NCBI GenBank assembly: GCA_964442335.1
Contig: CAYTZI010000007.1
Location: 1 to 28,374 of the forward strand
DNA: 28,374 bases
Direction: 5' to 3'
DNA from: JBFYTX01 sp964442335
GTDB taxonomy: Bacteria > Chloroflexota > Dehalococcoidia > Dehalococcoidales > RBG-16-60-22
This document shows positions 7,523 through 14,942 of the stretch, piece after piece. The notes below the pieces were generated by a model. That model saw only the letters and a program-made list of their open reading frames with translations. It was not told where the DNA came from and searched no databases. The stretch's first letter is position 1; every line of letters starts with the position of its first letter. The translations under genes and the position numbers were made by a program.

Positions 7523-8716
7523 CTACCAGTCCGGATGCCAGACCATCTTGTAGTCGCCCTGAGGCCAGACGGGCATGCGTTTGTGGTCTATCCACTGGAG
7601 GCCGAGCAGCGGCGTAAAGGCAATACCGGCATCATTATAGACGACGGTGCCCATGACCGTGCCTTCGAACGTGCCGCCGAAGATCTCGGCCTTGACCTTG
7701 GCCGAGTCGTATGAGCCGGCTCTTTCGATGGCCTCAACGAGTATCTGGACGTTAGCATAAGGCAGGCCGCAGCTAACCGAGTCCTGTCCGTTGTGGTCGT
7801 CCCGGTAAGCCTGCCCGAGTTCAAGGGCACCGGGATAAGGCAGGGTCTCCGCCCAGAAGCCATCATGGATGATATAGTCGGCATCGTGGCCGAGGGCATC
7901 GTAGAATTCATTTGGCCAGAACCCCTTGAAGCCGTGGATGTACTTCAGGTTCAGCCCCTGCTCTTTTATCTGGCGGATAAGGACGATGCTGTCCGTCGGC
8001 GAGCCCAGCCAGAGCAGGGCATCGCAATTGGCGGCTTTCATCTTGAGGATTGACGAAGAGAAGTCCTTGGTCCCCGGGGTGTAGGGCTCGTCTACGACGA
8101 TAGTATAACCGTATTTCGGTGCGTTTGCCCTAAAGCCATCACCGAAGCCCTGGCCGTCGGGGTTGTCTTCCATCATCATGGCAATCCTCTGGGGTCGCTC
8201 GGCTGCCGGTTGCGTGTCCAGTATCTGGAAGGGACCCTCGGCCGCGGCGCTGGTGGAAGTAAAGAAGTCCGAAGCCCACTGGAAGTGCTGGTCGCCGAAC
8301 TGGTCAATCCAGGATACGCAGCACGATAGGAATACTTTATATTTATCCGCGATGGTTCCTGCGGCGATATTCTGCGGAGTAATGTTGGTCCCCATCAGCA
8401 GGTCAACATTGTCCAGCTTGATCAGCTTTTCCACGGCGGCGGCGGTATCGGCGGCCGTGCTCTTGTCATCTGCGAGTATGAGGTTGATCTGCATCATCTT
8501 CCCGCCGACATTGACGCCGCCGGCGGCGTTGATATCAGCTACCGCTTTTTGATATGCCCACTGATGGTCAGCGCCGGTCATCGCGTTAACACCGGTCATG
8601 GAGACAATCGCGCCGATTTTAATCGTTGTCTTTTCGGCTTCGCCGCCCCCACAACTGCTGAAAAATATGCCGGCAATCAATATCGCGGCGAACAAAATGA
8701 ACCATAATTTTTTCAT
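7523..8716 (-). CDS. livK: ABC transporter substrate-binding lipoprotein (LivK-like)
   Basis: Solute-binding protein of the neighbouring importer, 397 residues. A lipoprotein signal peptide is visible: MKKLWFILFAAILIAGIFF followed by SSC, making C22 the likely lipidated cysteine. The mature part starts TIKIGAIVSMTGVNAMTG, typical of type I periplasmic binding domains (Peripla_BP_6), with VDLLMGTN and FTPLLGLQW later on. It is convergent to livGFHM rather than in the same operon, and has its own promoter (8856-8884) and terminator (7425-7469). AAGGAG precedes ATG 8716. The ligand may be a branched-chain amino acid, an amide or an aromatic acid; sequence does not say. Confidence 0.92.
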   Translation of the reverse strand: MKKLWFILFAAILIAGIFFSSCGGGEAEKTTIKIGAIVSMTGVNAMTGADHQWAYQKAVADINAAGGVNVGGKMMQINLILADDKSTAADTAAAVEKLIKLDNVDLLMGTNITPQNIAAGTIADKYKVFLSCCVSWIDQFGDQHFQWASDFFTSTSAAAEGPFQILDTQPAAERPQRIAMMMEDNPDGQGFGDGFRANAPKYGYTIVVDEPYTPGTKDFSSSILKMKAANCDALLWLGSPTDSIVLIRQIKEQGLNLKYIHGFKGFWPNEFYDALGHDADYIIHDGFWAETLPYPGALELGQAYRDDHNGQDSVSCGLPYANVQILVEAIERAGSYDSAKVKAEIFGGTFEGTVMGTVVYNDAGIAFTPLLGLQWIDHKRMPVWPQGDYKMVWHPDW

Positions 8717-8855
8717 TTTTCACTCCTTTTTAGACTGACAATGTGGGGGTCTTATTGAATGATTATTTTTCCGGCAGGCTACCTCCTTTCTGAAACTTAA
8801 TTCACTTGGTTTTTCCGGAGGGATTTATCAGGTGAAGTATTAAGAAATCTTCACA

Positions 8856-8884
8856 ATTATATATTTGAAATACCATAAAGTCAA
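8856..8884 (-). promoter_or_regulatory. Sigma-70-type promoter for livK
   Basis: On the minus strand TTGACT (8884-8879) and TATAAT (8861-8856) have a 17-base spacer. Transcription would start near 8849, leaving a leader of about 130 bases. That leader contains an isolated AAAGGAGG (8789-8782 region) not followed by an ATG or GTG, and two TCCGGAAAAA/CCGGAAAAA direct repeats. I found no known riboswitch in it. Confidence 0.8.
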
Positions 8885-8927
8885 TAAAAACTAAAGGAAT
8901 ATCTGAGTTCGCGCCGAATTCTTTATA

Positions 8928-10133
8928 TTAAGAAGATAGTGAAATGCTATGAACGCGTTCGCCGCGTTTCCTGACCGGTATCAGGAGCAGCAGTGATAAT
9001 ACCGCTGTGCCGGAAGCCAGGGCGAATGACCAGGCGAGATTCCCGGACATATCGGCTACCCAGCCGGAAATAATGGGCGATAGTATCGAGCCGATACCCA
9101 GGAACATGGTCCACAAGCCGACCGTGGTCCCGGCCGATTCCCTGGAGAAGTAGTCTGAAGCGGCGGCGGCGTACATTGCCCAGACAACTCCGTAACCCAG
9201 ACTGAATACGATGGAGGTGACGAACAGCCATGCTCCGCGCGCAAATACCATCCCGAGACTACCGCTAGCGATGAGGGCGGCGCACAACATCATGACCCGG
9301 ATTCTGCCTATCTTATCGGAGAGCGCCCCGAAGATTACCTTGCTGATAATCGCACCGATTCCTATTGCGGTCAGCAGGTTAGCGGCGATTCCATAGGAGA
9401 AATCCAGCTGCTCCGTCGCGTAGGTGCTGAGAAAGGTGAACGGTATCAATATCGAAAAGCCTGTGAGCAAGTAAGCCATGCCTAGGATCCAGAACCTCGT
9501 ATCCCGGAAAAGCGTCATTAATGTCGTTCTAGTGGATTGGTGTCGGGCCTGTTCTATGTCTATATCGTTTTGAACCTGCGAAGGATGGTTTCTGATTACG
9601 ATGAAATTGAGAATAGCTACGAGGAACCCCAGACTGCCGAGATACATCCATCCGGTTGTCCAGTCATTAGCGATGACGATTAAAGGTATAATGGCGCCGG
9701 AACCTATCAGTCCCAGAGCGCTGCCGATGTCTATAATAGCCAGCGTTTTCCCGATGTTGTTGCGACTGGTCCACCGCTGGGCGAGCGCCATGACTGGGGC
9801 CCAACATGCCGAAGAGCCGATTCCTGCCAGGGTGTAAAATAGACTGGCGGACAGGACGGATGATGCGTAGGACATTAAAAAAGCACCCAGCCCCAGGAGA
9901 GCCACGAACGATGAAATAAGCCACCTCGCGTCCCAGCGGTCGCCGAGCAGGCCGAGTACGGGAGAGCACAGGGTATAGGCGATGAAGAACGAGGAATAGA
10001 TTACGCCGGCTTCGGCTTTGGTGATATCCAACGGGCCGAGCATCTCGGGGAGAAGTACTCCGTATCCATACCTTATAGCGTATGCCGTAAAGACGGTCAG
10101 GAAACAGGCTATCAGTACCAGGCGTTTGTTCAT
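8928..10133 (-). CDS. Major facilitator superfamily transporter
   Basis: A 401-residue membrane protein with about twelve hydrophobic helices. The MFS loop 2-3 motif appears as GLLGDRWDARW (about residues 61-71), and the half-repeat GALSDKIGRIRVM (about 270) is the matching loop 8-9. Its general look, including the N-terminal RYGYGVLLPEM and the long cytoplasmic stretch around residues 190-205, resembles monocarboxylate or anion:proton MFS carriers, but the substrate is unknown. It stands alone between livK and an AT-rich gap, with a TATAAT-like box and a 15-base inverted repeat upstream. Confidence 0.88.
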   Translation of the reverse strand: MNKRLVLIACFLTVFTAYAIRYGYGVLLPEMLGPLDITKAEAGVIYSSFFIAYTLCSPVLGLLGDRWDARWLISSFVALLGLGAFLMSYASSVLSASLFYTLAGIGSSACWAPVMALAQRWTSRNNIGKTLAIIDIGSALGLIGSGAIIPLIVIANDWTTGWMYLGSLGFLVAILNFIVIRNHPSQVQNDIDIEQARHQSTRTTLMTLFRDTRFWILGMAYLLTGFSILIPFTFLSTYATEQLDFSYGIAANLLTAIGIGAIISKVIFGALSDKIGRIRVMMLCAALIASGSLGMVFARGAWLFVTSIVFSLGYGVVWAMYAAAASDYFSRESAGTTVGLWTMFLGIGSILSPIISGWVADMSGNLAWSFALASGTAVLSLLLLIPVRKRGERVHSISLSS

Positions 10134-10172
10134 AGTTATAGGATCCGGTGTGAGTCTTGGAAATTATACTTA

Positions 10173-10187
10173 CGTTTAATTTAAACG
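10173..10187. promoter_or_regulatory. Inverted repeat upstream of the MFS gene, possible operator
   Basis: CGTTTA-ATT-TAAACG is a perfect 6-3-6 inverted repeat, 40 bases before the MFS start codon (10133). A TATAAT box (minus strand, about 10162-10167) lies between the two. The position suits a repressor site. No cognate regulator is adjacent other than the MarR-family gene 500 bases away, so the pairing is open. Confidence 0.4.
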
Positions 10188-10195
10188 ATTATATC

Positions 10196-10438
10196 TTAGC
10201 ACATTATGTTATAACTGTCTTGAAATATCTCCGCTGGAAACAGGAAAATCCACGGTGTTAGAAACCTATCGAGGAAAGAAAGCCCTTGGACTGGCTTTCC
10301 ACTTGGGCCAGGATAATTGCTTTTTCCCCAGCGCTCATGCGCTGTCGCCGTCGTGGCCCCAATGGAGGAATAGCCGTTTTTTTGAAGCTGAGTCCTGGAT
10401 TCGGCAGCATCAGCTTTTTCTTTGTTTTGCTGGGACAC
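10196..10438 (-). pseudogene. Truncated N-terminus of an ACR3-type arsenite transporter
   Basis: An 80-codon ORF with GTG 10438 and a good ribosome-binding site (AAAGGAG, 6 bases upstream). Its residues 50-66 read VQGLSFLDRFLTPWIFL, which closely matches the start of ACR3-family arsenite efflux pumps (usually LSFLDRYLTLWIFLAM...). After WIFL the similarity stops: the frame ends FPAEIFQDSYNIMC instead of continuing into the helices. It therefore looks like the first 5 per cent or so of an ACR3 gene left after deletion of the rest. The call rests on recalled family motifs, not a search. No ArsR or ArsC gene is near. Confidence 0.5.
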
Positions 10439-10521
10439 GACTCGCTCCTTTCAATTCATCGGTTAGTCTACTACCTGTTAGGAGCTCTTGCCACCGCCTG
10501 AAGTGTACGGTTTTATTGGCC

Positions 10522-10575
10522 CTATTTGTGTCCCATTATCGCTGACGGTCTACACTTACTCGACTTAACCGTCAT
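10522..10575 (-). other. 17-codon ORF with strong ribosome-binding site, possible remnant or leader peptide
   Basis: On the minus strand AGGAGGAGG stands directly before ATG 10575. The frame reads MTVKSSKCRPSAIMGHK and stops at 10522. It lies upstream of the ACR3 remnant and divergent from the MarR gene. The strong translation signal is out of proportion to so short a frame. It may be the broken start of a lost ars-operon gene or a leader peptide. The rest of the 526-base gap 10134-10659 contains no convincing gene. Confidence 0.3.
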
Positions 10576-10648
10576 ACCTCCTCCTACAGATTTGAAATTT
10601 TGCTTAATATATGTTAAACTATTATAATTATATTAATAATAAAGATTA

Positions 10649-10662
10649 CATGAACATTCATG
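10649..10662. promoter_or_regulatory. Inverted repeat across the marR start codon, candidate MarR operator
   Basis: CATGAA-CA-TTCATG is a perfect 6-2-6 palindrome whose last three bases are the ATG of the MarR gene. No Shine-Dalgarno sequence is apparent before this ATG. A weak promoter candidate lies upstream (TTGAAA 10592-10597, TAAACT 10615-10620, 17-base spacer). Binding of the MarR protein here would block its own operon, as is common in the family. Confidence 0.45.
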
Positions 10663-11139
10663 ACAATAGAAATTGAACCCGGTAAGGCACAGCAAATCGC
10701 CGAAATTCGTCGGTTGCAACAGCAAATCACTAACGTCATGGGGCAATACGCCCCCAATGCCTGGATGGAGCTTGATCTCACCATCGCCCAGCTAAAAAGC
10801 CTGTTCTTTATTGAATTTGGGGGCAGGTCCAACTTGAGCCAGCTAGCGGCCGCCTTAGGAGTAACTCCGCCGAACGTTACCAGGATTGCGGAACGACTGG
10901 TTAAACAGAAATTGGTAAGTCGCAATGAGAACCCGGAAAACCGCCGCATGCTGTTACTCCAGGTAACCGATAAGGGAAAGGCATTATTAGATAAACTCAG
11001 AGAGAGCGGCTTGAGTAGAATGTCTGGCATTCTCAATCAATTAAGTACCGAGGAGCTTGCTGCTCTAGCGAAAGGTCTCGCCGCCATCACTCGGATAGCC
11101 ATATTATCGCAAGGAGAAAAAAAGAGTGAGCATGATTGA
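10660..11139 (+). CDS. MarR-family transcriptional regulator
   Basis: A 159-residue winged-helix repressor. The DNA-binding part reads LTIAQLKSLFFIEFGG, NLSQLAAALGVTPPNVTRIAERLV (recognition helix, about residues 65-88) and the wing SRNENPENRRMLLLQVTDKG, which is the family's diagnostic DxRx-like beta wing. It overlaps the ABC ATPase gene by 14 bases, so it is the first gene of a three-gene exporter operon and most likely its local regulator. The ligand is unknown. By eye this operon is richer in A and T than the ribosomal genes around it, which may indicate transfer. Confidence 0.93.
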   Translation: MTIEIEPGKAQQIAEIRRLQQQITNVMGQYAPNAWMELDLTIAQLKSLFFIEFGGRSNLSQLAAALGVTPPNVTRIAERLVKQKLVSRNENPENRRMLLLQVTDKGKALLDKLRESGLSRMSGILNQLSTEELAALAKGLAAITRIAILSQGEKKSEHD

Positions 11140-12130
11140 AGTGGAAGCGCTAACCAAGCGCTTTGGGGATTTTACGGCTGTGGACAATATCTCGTTAAAC
11201 GTCGAAAAGGGTGAGGTGCTGGGTTTTCTGGGACCCAACGGAGCAGGCAAATCTACAACGATAAGAATGCTCTGCACTCTTTTACGCCCAACGGAAGGTA
11301 CTGCCAGGATAGATGGATTTGATATCATCAAACAACCTGGCCAAGTAAGACAGCACATCGGACTGGTCGCGGAAAAGCTTATACTCTACGACCAGTTGAC
11401 AGCAGAGGAGAACCTTCGCCTTTTCGGTAGGATAAATAACCTACCTGAAGCCCAGATAAAGGAGGGCATAGATAAATGGCTGGGCCGCTTCGCTATGGAG
11501 CAATGGCGTAAATACCAGGTTGGCACTTTTTCTACAGGCATGAAGCAGCGTATAAACGTCGCTCGTGCCCTTCTTCATCACCCCGATGCCCTCTTTCTGG
11601 ATGAGCCTACCTTAGGCCTTGACCCGCAGACGACCAGAGCGATTCACGAATTTATATTGGAACTACATAAAGATGGGATAACTATCGTGCTCACCACCCA
11701 CGATATGGCTGAGGCAGAGGCAATGTGCAACCGAATCGCCGTTATCGACCAAGCAAAGATAGTAGCGCTGGACACTACCGGTAACTTAAAGAGGCTCATT
11801 TCTGGTGGAGACACGACAATAGTAGACATGGAAATCTCTAACCTCAATGATTTCATCGTCTCCAAAATAAATGGCCTTGAAGCAGTCTCTTCCATAGCCC
11901 AGACAGATACTTACCGGGTGAGAATTCACATTAAAGGGACTGACGCCCTTGGACCTGTAATAAATGCTGTTACCTCATTTGGGGGTAATCTCAAGTCGGT
12001 TAATACGGTTGAACCGAGTCTGGAGGATGTCTTCCTGCACCTTACCGGGCGCGAAATACGCGATAAAGTGACGGATAAAGTCCCTTCAGTGCGTGGCCGT
12101 CACTGGCGTGGAAGGTCCAGGATTAGGTAA
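11126..12130 (+). CDS. ABC transporter ATP-binding protein (DrrA/ABC-2 exporter type)
   Basis: A 334-residue ATPase with Walker A GPNGAGKST (36-44), signature FSTGMKQR (from 135), Walker B ALFLDEP (155-161), D-loop GLDP and switch histidine in TTHD (H192). The accessory C-terminal domain (about 215-320) ending SLEDVFLHLTGREIRD is typical of daunorubicin-resistance-type exporters. The start is GTG 11126; ATG 11132 is the alternative. It overlaps the preceding MarR gene and lies just before its permease. The last 25 codons (12060 on) seem to be extra beyond the family's usual end. Confidence 0.93.
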   Translation: MSMIEVEALTKRFGDFTAVDNISLNVEKGEVLGFLGPNGAGKSTTIRMLCTLLRPTEGTARIDGFDIIKQPGQVRQHIGLVAEKLILYDQLTAEENLRLFGRINNLPEAQIKEGIDKWLGRFAMEQWRKYQVGTFSTGMKQRINVARALLHHPDALFLDEPTLGLDPQTTRAIHEFILELHKDGITIVLTTHDMAEAEAMCNRIAVIDQAKIVALDTTGNLKRLISGGDTTIVDMEISNLNDFIVSKINGLEAVSSIAQTDTYRVRIHIKGTDALGPVINAVTSFGGNLKSVNTVEPSLEDVFLHLTGREIRDKVTDKVPSVRGRHWRGRSRIR

Positions 12131-12146
12131 TGGAGGCGAGAATGGA

Positions 12147-13331
12147 ATGAACAATCTAAAGAATCTAGTCATACATAGTTTACGTCTCGGAGCGAAAGAC
12201 CTGACTGTCTTCTTCCGGGACCGGATGATGCTAATTTCATTTGTCATCATGCCCATCTTCATGATGGTCATGATGGGTTTTATCTTTCCTTCGCAAAACT
12301 CGTTAAAGAACGCCCCTTTGGGTATAGTCAACCTTGACCAAGGCCCTATGGGCGCACAAATAACTGCGGCATTTACGCAACCGATTCCTGGACAGACTAG
12401 TATATTTGAAATAGACTATCCCAAGAACCAGGATGATGCCATCAACCAGATAAAGAAGCAGACAATCAACGGGGCCATTGTTATCCCGAGCGATTTTTCG
12501 GCCGACATTGCGGCTGGACAGCAGGCGACTGTGACAATTATCAGTGACCAGTCCAACCCGCAGCTATCAGCGATGCTTAGCAGTGTTTTGGACAGCTTGA
12601 TGTCAGCTATCTCGACCAAAATGGGAGAAACAATGGTGGCTTCTTTATCAGGAGTGGCACCTTCTCAGGCTTTAACCATGGTACAACCCTTTACAGTACA
12701 ATCAGTAGGGGTAGTGCCGGGCAATCCCAACTATTTCCAGTTCATGGCCCCTGGCATCATGGCGATGGTCGTAATGATGGCAGCCATGATAGGGCTGGCT
12801 GGCTCAATATCGAGAGAGCGGGAGTTGGGGACACTTGATGGTATCATTTCCGCACCTATTAGCCGACTGTCTATCGTATTGGGTAAGAGCCTAGCGCAGG
12901 TTATACGGGGTCTGCTGCAAGCTGTCCTGACGCTGGTGCTGGCTGTATTAGTTTTCGGTGTCGTGGTACAGGGTAGCTTGGCCTTGCTGGCGTTGCTTTT
13001 GCTGCTCACGGTTTTTTCCTTTATTGGCTTGGGCGTCATAATTTCATCGGTAGCTTCGCAGCAAGAGACAGCCATGACTATCATGATGACCCTTACCTTT
13101 CCTATGCTCTTCCTCTCCGGAGCCATGTTCCCTATCCAGCAGATGCCGACAGTTATGCAGTGGATTTCTAAGGTTTTACCACTGACCTACGCAGTAAGTG
13201 CCCTGCGGAAATGTATTGTGCTTGGTACCGGCATAAGTGGGATGATGCCTGAAATTTGGATAATGCTCGGTTTCGGCATATTTTTCACTGCGGTGGCCAT
13301 ACCAGTCTTCAACCGGGTCATTACTAGATAA
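12147..13331 (+). CDS. ABC-2 type transporter permease
   Basis: Membrane partner of the preceding ATPase, 394 residues. It has one N-terminal helix (MMLISFVIMPIFMMVMMGFI), then a large outer domain of about 170 residues with the ABC-2 pattern GIVNLDQGPMG and INGAIVIPSDFS, then five helices including SISRERELGTLDGIISAPIS. The start is ATG 12147, with GGAGG 10 bases upstream. An in-frame GTG at 12093 would overlap the ATPase gene and lacks a ribosome-binding site. Together the two form a half-sized drug or lipid exporter; the substrate is unknown. Confidence 0.92.
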   Translation: MNNLKNLVIHSLRLGAKDLTVFFRDRMMLISFVIMPIFMMVMMGFIFPSQNSLKNAPLGIVNLDQGPMGAQITAAFTQPIPGQTSIFEIDYPKNQDDAINQIKKQTINGAIVIPSDFSADIAAGQQATVTIISDQSNPQLSAMLSSVLDSLMSAISTKMGETMVASLSGVAPSQALTMVQPFTVQSVGVVPGNPNYFQFMAPGIMAMVVMMAAMIGLAGSISRERELGTLDGIISAPISRLSIVLGKSLAQVIRGLLQAVLTLVLAVLVFGVVVQGSLALLALLLLLTVFSFIGLGVIISSVASQQETAMTIMMTLTFPMLFLSGAMFPIQQMPTVMQWISKVLPLTYAVSALRKCIVLGTGISGMMPEIWIMLGFGIFFTAVAIPVFNRVITR

Positions 13332-13480
13332 TCATTCGCACCGTTCTCACACAAAGGAGTACAGGCGTGAAGATAGTTTCTGGCATCCATTGGATAAATG
13401 ATGTTAGAGGTACGCTAACGTCCTTTCGGGCAAGAGTGGTTTTAAGGTTCTGAATGGAAATTGAACTCATCAAATTCTTT

Positions 13481-13552
13481 CCCCCTCTCAAACAAACAAG
13501 AATTTCAATCAGGCTGATAAACCTTTTTGAGAGGGGGATATAGGGGGTGAGC
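13481..13552. repeat. 3'-end hairpin repeat after the ABC permease
   Basis: CCCCCTCTCAAA (13481-13492) pairs perfectly with TTTGAGAGGGGG (13526-13537), followed by ATATAGGGGGTGAG. This is the same element as at 7257-7356, but without the second hairpin. The 509-base gap 13332-13840 otherwise holds the rplJ promoter and leader described separately, and no gene. Confidence 0.65.
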
Positions 13553-13596
13553 ATTAAGAATCAACCATATGTAAACAGATCCTATACATTGACTTC

Positions 13597-13625
13597 TTTA
13601 CATCATTACCTCGTCGTGTTATAAT
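13597..13625 (+). promoter_or_regulatory. Sigma-70-type promoter for rplJL
   Basis: TTTACA (13597-13602) and TATAAT (13620-13625) are 17 bases apart. Transcription would begin near 13632, just before the L10 leader. It explains how rplJL are expressed although they are cut off from rplKA. Confidence 0.75.
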
Positions 13626-13650
13626 TAATCGTTAACAACTGAATAAAGAA

Positions 13651-13763
13651 TCCCGAGACAGCGGGTGTCCGCCTCTGGCGGACTTAATTGAGCGCCTGCC
13701 GAGGATGAAATCAAAACGGATTGCTCCGTTTATGGTCCTTGTGCTCTGGCGCAGGGACTTTTT
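13651..13763 (+). ncRNA. Ribosomal protein L10 leader (cis-regulatory RNA)
   Basis: The text GAGACAGCGGGTGTCC followed by GCGCCTGCCGAGGATGAA carries the conserved halves of the L10 leader known from many Firmicutes and relatives. The outer stem pairs GCGGGTG (13661-13667) with CGCCTGC; the inner hairpin is GTCCGCC-TCT-GGCGGAC (13667-13683). A small hairpin AAACGG/CCGTTT (13714-13731) follows, then the attenuator at 13735. Known role: L10, alone or with L7/L12, binds this leader and lowers expression of rplJL. The match is by motif and position; no covariance search was run. Confidence 0.8.
13735..13763 (+). terminator. Attenuator-type terminator inside the L10 leader
   Basis: GTCCTTGTGC (13735-13744), loop TCTG, GCGCAGGGAC (13749-13758) forms a 10-bp stem with two or three G-T pairs, followed at once by TTTTTCTTT. 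It lies 78 bases before rplJ and after the leader, so it most likely controls read-through into rplJL. Confidence 0.85.
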
Positions 13764-13778
13764 CTTTACATAAAAAAT

Positions 13779-13806
13779 GTCATTCCGGCGAAAGCCGGAA
13801 TCCAGG
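13779..13806. repeat. Short hairpin repeat, TGTCATTCCGGC type
   Basis: TTCCGGC (13783-13789), loop GAAA, GCCGGAA (13794-13800) is framed by TGTCA and TCCAG. A sister copy at 21206-21233 keeps the frame but has TTCCCGC/GCGGGAA, so the stem has changed on both sides and still pairs. It lies between the attenuator and the rplJ start. Confidence 0.75.
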
Positions 13807-13840
13807 ATGGCGGGGATAATGCAAATGGGAGGTTAAAGCC

Positions 13841-14365
13841 ATGCCCACGGAAAAGAAAACGAATATAGTTGAAGACCTGAGGGAGACGTTCTCGCGCTCG
13901 AAAGCGGGCGTGCTCACTGATTACCGCGGGCTCACCACCTCCGAGATGAACGAGCTCCGCGGCAAGCTGCGCGAGGCCGGCATCGAATACAGGGTCGTTA
14001 AGAACTCCCTGGCGCAGATTGCCTCTGAAAATGCCGGCATGGCGGACCTCGCCGGCTCTTTTAATGGGCCGATGGCTATCGCCTTCGATTTCTCCGAATC
14101 GGCCGTCGTCGCTAAAATCATCGTCGAATATATCCGCACCAATAAATCGGCCATGAGCGTCAGAGGCGGTTTTTTGGCCGACCGTGTTTTAAGTCCTGCG
14201 GAGGTAGAGACCCTGGCCAGAATCCCCTCGAAAGAGGTGCTGATAAGCCAGGTGATGGCGGGTATGAAGAGCCCTATGTACGGACTTGTCAACGTGCTTG
14301 CGGGCCCCATTCGCGGTATTATGGGCGTGCTGCAGGCCAGAATAAACCAGCTGGAGGGAGCTTAA
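13841..14365 (+). CDS. rplJ: 50S ribosomal protein L10
   Basis: L10 anchors the L7/L12 stalk on the ribosome. The 174-residue protein starts MPTEKKTNIVEDLRETFSRS and shows GVLTDYRGLTTSEMNELRGK and YRVVKNSLAQIA, then a C-terminal helix (GIMGVLQARINQLEGA) that binds L7/L12 dimers. Start ATG 13841, GGGAGG upstream. rplL starts at the next base after the stop. The L10 leader upstream fits autoregulation. Confidence 0.97.
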   Translation: MPTEKKTNIVEDLRETFSRSKAGVLTDYRGLTTSEMNELRGKLREAGIEYRVVKNSLAQIASENAGMADLAGSFNGPMAIAFDFSESAVVAKIIVEYIRTNKSAMSVRGGFLADRVLSPAEVETLARIPSKEVLISQVMAGMKSPMYGLVNVLAGPIRGIMGVLQARINQLEGA

Positions 14366-14839
14366 ATGGCAGAAGAAGAAAAGAAGGAAGAAGTCAAGGC
14401 TGAGGAAGCAGCCGCGGAAGAGCCGAAGAAACACAAGACGGCAGCCAAGGCTGCCAAGAAGTCCGATAAAGTTGACGAAGTGCTGACTATCGTTAAGGGC
14501 ATGACTGTCCTTGAGCTGGCAGACCTTGTTAAGGCGTTTGAGTCCGAGTTCGGCGTCAGCGCTGCGGCGCCCGTCGCCGTTGCCGCCGCCGCCCCGGCCG
14601 CCGAGGCGGCCCCCGCCGCCGAGGAAAAGACCGAGTTCACGGTCGTCCTGACGGCTATCGGCGAAAATAAAATCAACGTCATCAAGGCCGTCCGCGAGCT
14701 GACCAACCTCGGACTGAAAGAGTCCAAGGACCTGGTGGAAGGCGCGCCCAAGCCGGTCAAAGAGAACGTCAGCAAGGAAGAGGCGGCCACCGCCAAGCAG
14801 AAGCTGGAAGCCGCCGGCGCCACCGCCGAAATAAAGTAG
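14366..14839 (+). CDS. rplL: 50S ribosomal protein L7/L12 with N-terminal extension
   Basis: L7/L12 forms the flexible stalk that recruits translation GTPases. The C-terminal domain is canonical (EFTVVLTAIGENKINVIKAV, LKESKDLVEGAPKPVKE). The N-terminal dimerization helix appears at about residue 34 on (VDEVLTIVKGMTVLELADLV), then a 30-residue alanine/glutamate-rich hinge. Before it stands a low-complexity stretch of about 33 residues rich in E, A and K (MAEEEKKEEVKAEEAAAEEP...), which makes the protein 157 residues instead of about 125. No start codon lies closer to the core, since the first internal methionine is inside the dimerization helix. The ribosome-binding site GGAGGG lies at the rplJ end. 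Confidence 0.95.
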   Translation: MAEEEKKEEVKAEEAAAEEPKKHKTAAKAAKKSDKVDEVLTIVKGMTVLELADLVKAFESEFGVSAAAPVAVAAAAPAAEAAPAAEEKTEFTVVLTAIGENKINVIKAVRELTNLGLKESKDLVEGAPKPVKENVSKEEAATAKQKLEAAGATAEIK

Positions 14840-14850
14840 CTTTTAGAGGG

Positions 14851-14880
14851 GGCGGGCTGGCTTTTCCGGGTCGGCCCGCC
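14851..14880 (+). terminator. Probable terminator after rplL
   Basis: GGCGGGC (14851-14857) and GCCCGCC (14874-14880) form a 7-bp GC stem beginning 11 bases after the rplL stop. The following sequence, TGTTGC, has only a weak T-tract, so efficiency is doubtful. Confidence 0.5.
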
Positions 14881-14882
14881 TG

Positions 14883-14911
14883 TTGCAAAATTCGCGCTGA
14901 TACCCTATAGT
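14883..14911 (+). promoter_or_regulatory. Possible promoter for the 14943 gene
   Basis: TTGCAA (14883-14888) and TATAGT (14906-14911) have a 17-base spacer. Transcription would start near 14918, about 25 bases before the ATG. The -35 box matches the consensus at four of six bases, hence moderate confidence. Confidence 0.45.
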
Positions 14912-14942
14912 AAGCATAATTAACCGGTCGGGGGTTAGCGCT

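Noticed and set aside
10255..10545. Plus-strand frames in the MFS-marR gap as a small gene or structured RNA
   Set aside because: They have no ribosome-binding site or family motif, and the opposite strand holds the ACR3-like remnant. I could not match the region to RNase P, tmRNA or 6S RNA.
13589..13594. TTGACT as the -35 box of rplJ
   Set aside because: Its distance to TATAAT is 25 bases; TTTACA at 13597 with 17 bases is far better.
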